From positions 1-8,899 of the forward strand of contig DAOTXK010000295.1 of NCBI GenBank assembly GCA_034435395.1: a stretch of DNA of 8,899 bases, given 5' to 3'. Under the pieces are notes generated by a model. It ran no database searches, was not told the DNA's origin, and saw nothing but the letters and a program-made list of their open reading frames with translations. Each line of letters opens with the position of its first letter. Positions within the stretch are counted from its first letter, which is position 1. Origin of the DNA: DAOTXK01 sp034435395. Lineage in GTDB: Bacteria; Chloroflexota; Anaerolineae; Aggregatilineales; Ch27. The position numbers and the translations under genes were made by a program. Below, one piece after another: positions 6,800-8,899 of this stretch.

Positions 6800-7570
6800 A
6801 TGACTGCCAGACTGCCGCGCTCCACACCAAGAGAAGCCAAGCGCATCCTGGTGGTGGATGATGAAACCCGGATGATTGGTTTCATCCGGATGAACCTCGA
6901 ACTTGAGGGGTTTCAGGTCCTGGAGGCCCATAACGGCCTGGAGGCGCTGGAGGTGATTCGCACCCAGTTGCCCGACCTGGTGATCCTCGACGTGATGATG
7001 CCTGATCTGGACGGCTTTGAGACTCTGCGGATACTGCGCGAATTCTCGAACACGCCGGTTATCATGCTGACGGCCAAAGGTGAAGAGGATGACCGGGTCT
7101 ACGGGCTGGAGCTGGGCGCAGACGACTACATCACCAAGCCGTTCGGCCCGCGTGAACTGGTCAGCCGCGTGCGCGCCGTCCTTCGCCGGGCCGAGATGCC
7201 GGCCAGCACTCCCGACCACGCCGTTCTTAAGATAGACGACCGGCTGAGCATCGACTTCAATCGGCGGGAGGTCATTGTTGAGGGAAAGTCCATTAAGCTG
7301 CGCCCAACTGAGTACCGCCTGCTCTATCATTTGGTCGAAAACGCTGGTTGGACAGTGACCCATGAGCAGCTGCTGGCCAAGGTTTGGGGCTACGAATACC
7401 GGGATGAAGCTCACTATGTCCGCCTCTATGTGAACTACCTCCGCGAGAAGATCGAGGAAGACCCCTCCAACCCCAAATACATCATCACCGAACGGGGTGT
7501 CGGCTATCGTTTTGTGGACTTCCGGAACAGGCCAGATGCCACGGAAGTCCGGGCAGACGGTGAGTCGTAG
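6800..7570 (+). CDS. OmpR/PhoB-family response regulator (no cognate histidine kinase in the window)
   Basis: A 256-residue two-domain transcription factor. The receiver domain (about 14-132) has the acidic pair Asp20-Asp21, phosphoacceptor Asp64 in VILDVMMP, switch Thr91 in MLTAKG, and Lys113 in the ITKPF segment. The winged-helix DNA-binding domain (about 142-243) shows LRPTEYRLLYHLVENAG, the recognition-helix region with YVRLYVNYLREKIE, and the wing ERGVGYRFV. Phosphorylation should promote dimerisation and binding to tandem direct repeats. No histidine kinase is encoded on either side, so its phosphodonor lies elsewhere, or it may respond to the Ser/Thr kinase of the same operon, as reported for some regulators in Firmicutes and actinobacteria. 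The ribosome site is weak: AGGA at 6782-6785 is 14 bases from the ATG. Direct repeats just downstream of its gene could be one of its targets. Confidence 0.95.
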   Translation: MTARLPRSTPREAKRILVVDDETRMIGFIRMNLELEGFQVLEAHNGLEALEVIRTQLPDLVILDVMMPDLDGFETLRILREFSNTPVIMLTAKGEEDDRVYGLELGADDYITKPFGPRELVSRVRAVLRRAEMPASTPDHAVLKIDDRLSIDFNRREVIVEGKSIKLRPTEYRLLYHLVENAGWTVTHEQLLAKVWGYEYRDEAHYVRLYVNYLREKIEEDPSNPKYIITERGVGYRFVDFRNRPDATEVRADGES

Positions 7571-7578
7571 CGCGGGCA

Positions 7579-7607
7579 TTGTTCTAACCCGTTACAACGA
7601 GTACAAT
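7579..7607 (+). promoter_or_regulatory. Candidate promoter of the GTPase gene
   Basis: TTGTTC (7579-7584) and TACAAT (7602-7607) are separated by exactly 17 bases. The -10 matches consensus at five of six positions and the -35 keeps TTG. Transcription would start near 7614, about 48 bases before the GTG start. It may supplement read-through from the operon. Confidence 0.5.
7581..7598 (+). promoter_or_regulatory. Tandem 10-bp-spaced repeats between -35 and -10 (possible response-regulator site)
   Basis: GTTCTAAC (7581-7588) is followed exactly 10 bases later by GTTACAAC (7591-7598), identical at six of eight positions. OmpR/PhoB-type regulators bind head-to-tail repeats with about one helical turn of spacing, and such a regulator is encoded immediately upstream. 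The position inside the promoter spacer would suit repression. Short repeats like this also occur by chance. Confidence 0.3.
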
Positions 7608-7643
7608 AGACACCACCCTGATCGATGGCATGCGGGGGCATAA

Positions 7644-7658
7644 TCCCTCAGGGAGGGA
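7644..7658 (+). promoter_or_regulatory. Leader hairpin covering the GTPase ribosome binding site
   Basis: TCCCTC (7644-7649) can pair fully with GAGGGA (7653-7658) across a 3-base loop. The paired 3' arm is most of the AGGGAGGG Shine-Dalgarno that serves the GTG start at 7662. The stem is GC-rich and could hold the site closed. Confidence 0.35.
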
Positions 7659-7661
7659 CAT

Positions 7662-8192
7662 GTGTCCAAAATCTACAAGATCATTGTTACCGGTCCCTTC
7701 AATTCCGGCAAAACAGCTTTTATCAAAACGATCTCCGATATCGACGTGGTCACTACTGAACGCCGGATCACTACGGAAGACCGCGGCATCAAGGCCGAAA
7801 CCACTGTCGCCATGGACTATGGCCGGGTCGAACTGGATGATAAGATTCTGCACCTGCATGGCACACCCGGACAGGCTCGCTTTGATTTTATGTGGGAGAT
7901 TCTGGCCACAGAAATGAATGGCTTTATCGTCCTGGCGGATAGCACGGACCCACCCTCGTTCCCCGAGGTGGGCGAGTTGATCGAGCTTTTCTCCAGCTTC
8001 CATGCTGTACCCTATCTGGTGGCCGCCAACAAGACCGATCTGGATGGTGCCGCCAGCCTGTCCCAGGTGCGCCGCGGAACCAAGGCGGCCCCGAATGTCA
8101 CGGTGATGCCGTGCGTGGCCACGCAAAAGTCCAGCGTGCGCCAGGTCCTTCTGCAAATTGTTGAGCTAATCGAGAGTCGCGGCACCCCGTAG
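7662..8192 (+). CDS. Small Ras-like GTPase of the CvnD/COG2229 (MglA-related) type
   Basis: A 176-residue single-domain GTPase. G1 is GPFNSGKT (11-18), G2 is the TTVAMDYG segment (Thr47/Thr48), G3 is HGTPGQARF (66-74), G4 is NKTD (123-126) and G5 is probably the PCVAT at 140-144. In G3 the classical Asp of DxxG is replaced by His66; the COG2229 family itself usually has FGTPGQ there, so the loss of Asp is a family trait while His is a variant. In actinobacterial conservons such GTPases act with a Roadblock protein and a histidine kinase, and MglA relatives set cell polarity; no Roadblock gene is seen here. Translation starts at GTG 7662 with AGGGAGGG at 7650-7657; the ATG at 7660 is in another frame and does not encode this protein. 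It lies 91 bases after the response regulator and is followed by a terminator, so it is the last gene of the series. Confidence 0.92.
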   Translation: MSKIYKIIVTGPFNSGKTAFIKTISDIDVVTTERRITTEDRGIKAETTVAMDYGRVELDDKILHLHGTPGQARFDFMWEILATEMNGFIVLADSTDPPSFPEVGELIELFSSFHAVPYLVAANKTDLDGAASLSQVRRGTKAAPNVTVMPCVATQKSSVRQVLLQIVELIESRGTP

Positions 8193-8221
8193 GCTATCTC
8201 CTGTTGCGCAACCGAACGCTG

Positions 8222-8261
8222 ACAAGCCGCTCAGCAGAGTCGCACGCGGCTTGTTTGTTTT
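8222..8261 (+). terminator. Rho-independent terminator of the operon
   Basis: ACAAGCCGC (8222-8230) and GCGGCTTGT (8246-8254) form a perfect 9-bp stem with a 15-base loop. It is followed at once by TTGTTTT (8255-8261). It lies 30 bases after the GTPase stop and should end the operon transcript. The intergenic stretch 8193-8409 otherwise holds only the hairpin at 8295-8312. Confidence 0.88.
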
Positions 8262-8294
8262 CAGCAACTGTTGAACCGGCGGGTCATCCGGAGA

Positions 8295-8312
8295 AGCTGT
8301 GATGCCACAGCT
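8295..8312. repeat. Perfect hairpin-forming inverted repeat upstream of hsp20
   Basis: AGCTGTG and CACAGCT form a 7-bp stem with the 4-base loop ATGC. There is no U-run after it. It lies about 100 bases before the hsp20 start, so it may be an operator or, if transcribed, a leader structure. It does not match the CIRCE element of HrcA. Confidence 0.4.
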
Positions 8313-8409
8313 CACCCGACGCAACGCAATCGCGCTTTTCACGTAGTACAGTACGGGAAATGAAGTCTAAACCCTGGCACAAGCGACAGAGGGACGAGGA
8401 AAAACAGCA

Positions 8410-8853
8410 ATGAATCTCAAGCGTTGGGATCCCTTGCAGCAACTCGCCAGCCTGCGCGAGAATCTGCGCCACAACATGAACCGCATTCTGGAGGAAGGAC
8501 TGGCTTCGGTCAGCGGGGCCAGCATTGCGCTGGACATGTACGAAACCGAACACGCGGTTGTCATTGAGACCAGCCCGCTACTGGGCATAACCGGGGAAGA
8601 CATCGAGGTCTCAATCACCGGCGATGTTCTCACCATTCAGGGAGAAACGAAAAAAACAGAAACGGAGGAAAAAGCCAACTACCTGCGCAAAGAGCGGCGT
8701 TTCGGCCATTTCAGCCGTTCCATCACCATCCCCAGCCCCATTGTGGCGGAGGAGGCGACCGCCACTTTTAAGGACGGCATCCTCACCATCACCATCCCCA
8801 AATCGGCAGAAACCCGCCCCAAAGTCATCGACGTCAGATCCGCCGATTCATGA
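8410..8853 (+). CDS. Hsp20 / alpha-crystallin family small heat-shock protein
   Basis: A 147-residue ATP-independent holdase that keeps unfolding proteins soluble until Hsp70 and its partners refold them. The first 37 residues are a charged, helical N-terminal arm. The alpha-crystallin domain covers about 38-132, with IALDMYETEHAVVIE as the first strands, the GDVLTIQGE strand, the FGHFSRSITIP segment, and the diagnostic ATFKDGILTITIPK near its end (Gly123, Leu125). The C-terminal tail has the Ile-x-Val anchor (Ile140-Val142) used in oligomer assembly. All hallmarks and the length are normal. GACGAGGA at 8393-8400, 9 bases before the ATG, is the ribosome site. The gene is separated from the signalling operon by a terminator, and I see no clear sigma-70 or CIRCE element before it. 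Its closeness to a J-domain gene may reflect a shared proteostasis theme. Confidence 0.95.
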   Translation: MNLKRWDPLQQLASLRENLRHNMNRILEEGLASVSGASIALDMYETEHAVVIETSPLLGITGEDIEVSITGDVLTIQGETKKTETEEKANYLRKERRFGHFSRSITIPSPIVAEEATATFKDGILTITIPKSAETRPKVIDVRSADS

Positions 8854-8857
8854 TCGT

Positions 8858-8899
8858 GCCCGGATGCGGGCAAGAAAACCCCGCCGGCCGGGTGGTCTT
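8858..8899 (+). terminator. Possible terminator of hsp20, cut by the window edge
   Basis: Directly after the stop, GCCCG-GATG-CGGGC (8858-8871) forms a small GC hairpin. It is followed by an imperfect 14+14 inverted repeat (8872-8899) whose arms match at 11 of 14 positions. The A-run before and TCTT at the edge suggest a bidirectional terminator whose U-run would continue outside the window. Confidence 0.35.

Noticed and set aside
6758..7579. Long 273-codon open frame on the minus strand opposite the response regulator
   Set aside because: It is the shadow of a GC-rich gene. The plus strand has every receiver and winged-helix motif, while the minus-strand product shows no domain.
7660..7662. 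ATG at 7660 as the GTPase start
   Set aside because: It is in a different frame and leads to a product without GTPase motifs; the GTG at 7662 is in frame.
7584..8156. 190-codon minus-strand open frame opposite the GTPase
   Set aside because: The plus strand encodes a complete GTPase with all G motifs; the opposite product is unrecognisable and has no ribosome site.
8265..8273. Palindrome CAACTGTTG just after the terminator
   Set aside because: Too short and without a second copy or a context that gives it meaning.

Overview
The window looks like a chromosomal segment of a free-living bacterium with fairly high GC. The gene content fits a member of the Chloroflexota best: a soluble Ser/Thr kinase with a PQQ-type propeller, a zinc-ribbon/FHA protein, a J-domain/VWA fusion and a CvnD/COG2229-type GTPase. 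The phylum is an inference from gene content, because no rRNA or other marker is present. I see no tRNA, rRNA, CRISPR array, insertion sequence or integrase.

Layout. The left edge (1-111) holds the last 36 codons of an unidentified plus-strand gene. It runs tail-to-tail into hemW on the minus strand (121-1308), a radical-SAM heme-chaperone family protein. A 135-base divergent intergenic region (1309-1443) carries a good sigma-70-like promoter that starts a long plus-strand gene series. In order these are: a Ser/Thr protein kinase fused to an eight-bladed PQQ-like beta-propeller (1444-3348); a PP2C phosphatase (3372-4367); a J-domain plus von Willebrand A protein (4416-5918); a zinc-ribbon plus FHA protein (5960-6463); an unrecognised 80-residue protein (6528-6770); and an OmpR-type response regulator without a visible histidine kinase (6800-7570). 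All gaps in this series are 23 to 64 bases, so it is probably one operon. After a 91-base gap with its own candidate promoter comes a small Ras-like GTPase (7662-8192), then a strong rho-independent terminator (8222-8261). An Hsp20 small heat-shock protein gene (8410-8853) stands alone, followed by imperfect hairpins at the right edge.

How the genes may work together. Kinase, phosphatase and FHA reader form a complete write/erase/read set for threonine phosphorylation. The VWA protein has an intact metal-dependent adhesion (MIDAS) motif and an intact J-domain HPD triad, so it could bind a partner and hand it to Hsp70. The propeller on the kinase is likely cytosolic, as no membrane segment separates the two domains. 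The phosphatase and the FHA protein each carry an A-T-[RK]-Q-L motif in the flexible part of the protein, a possible shared phospho-docking site. The response regulator could provide transcriptional output. The J-domain plus kinase/PP2C/FHA combination is the part of the window most likely to be an undescribed system. Its function is not shown by sequence alone.
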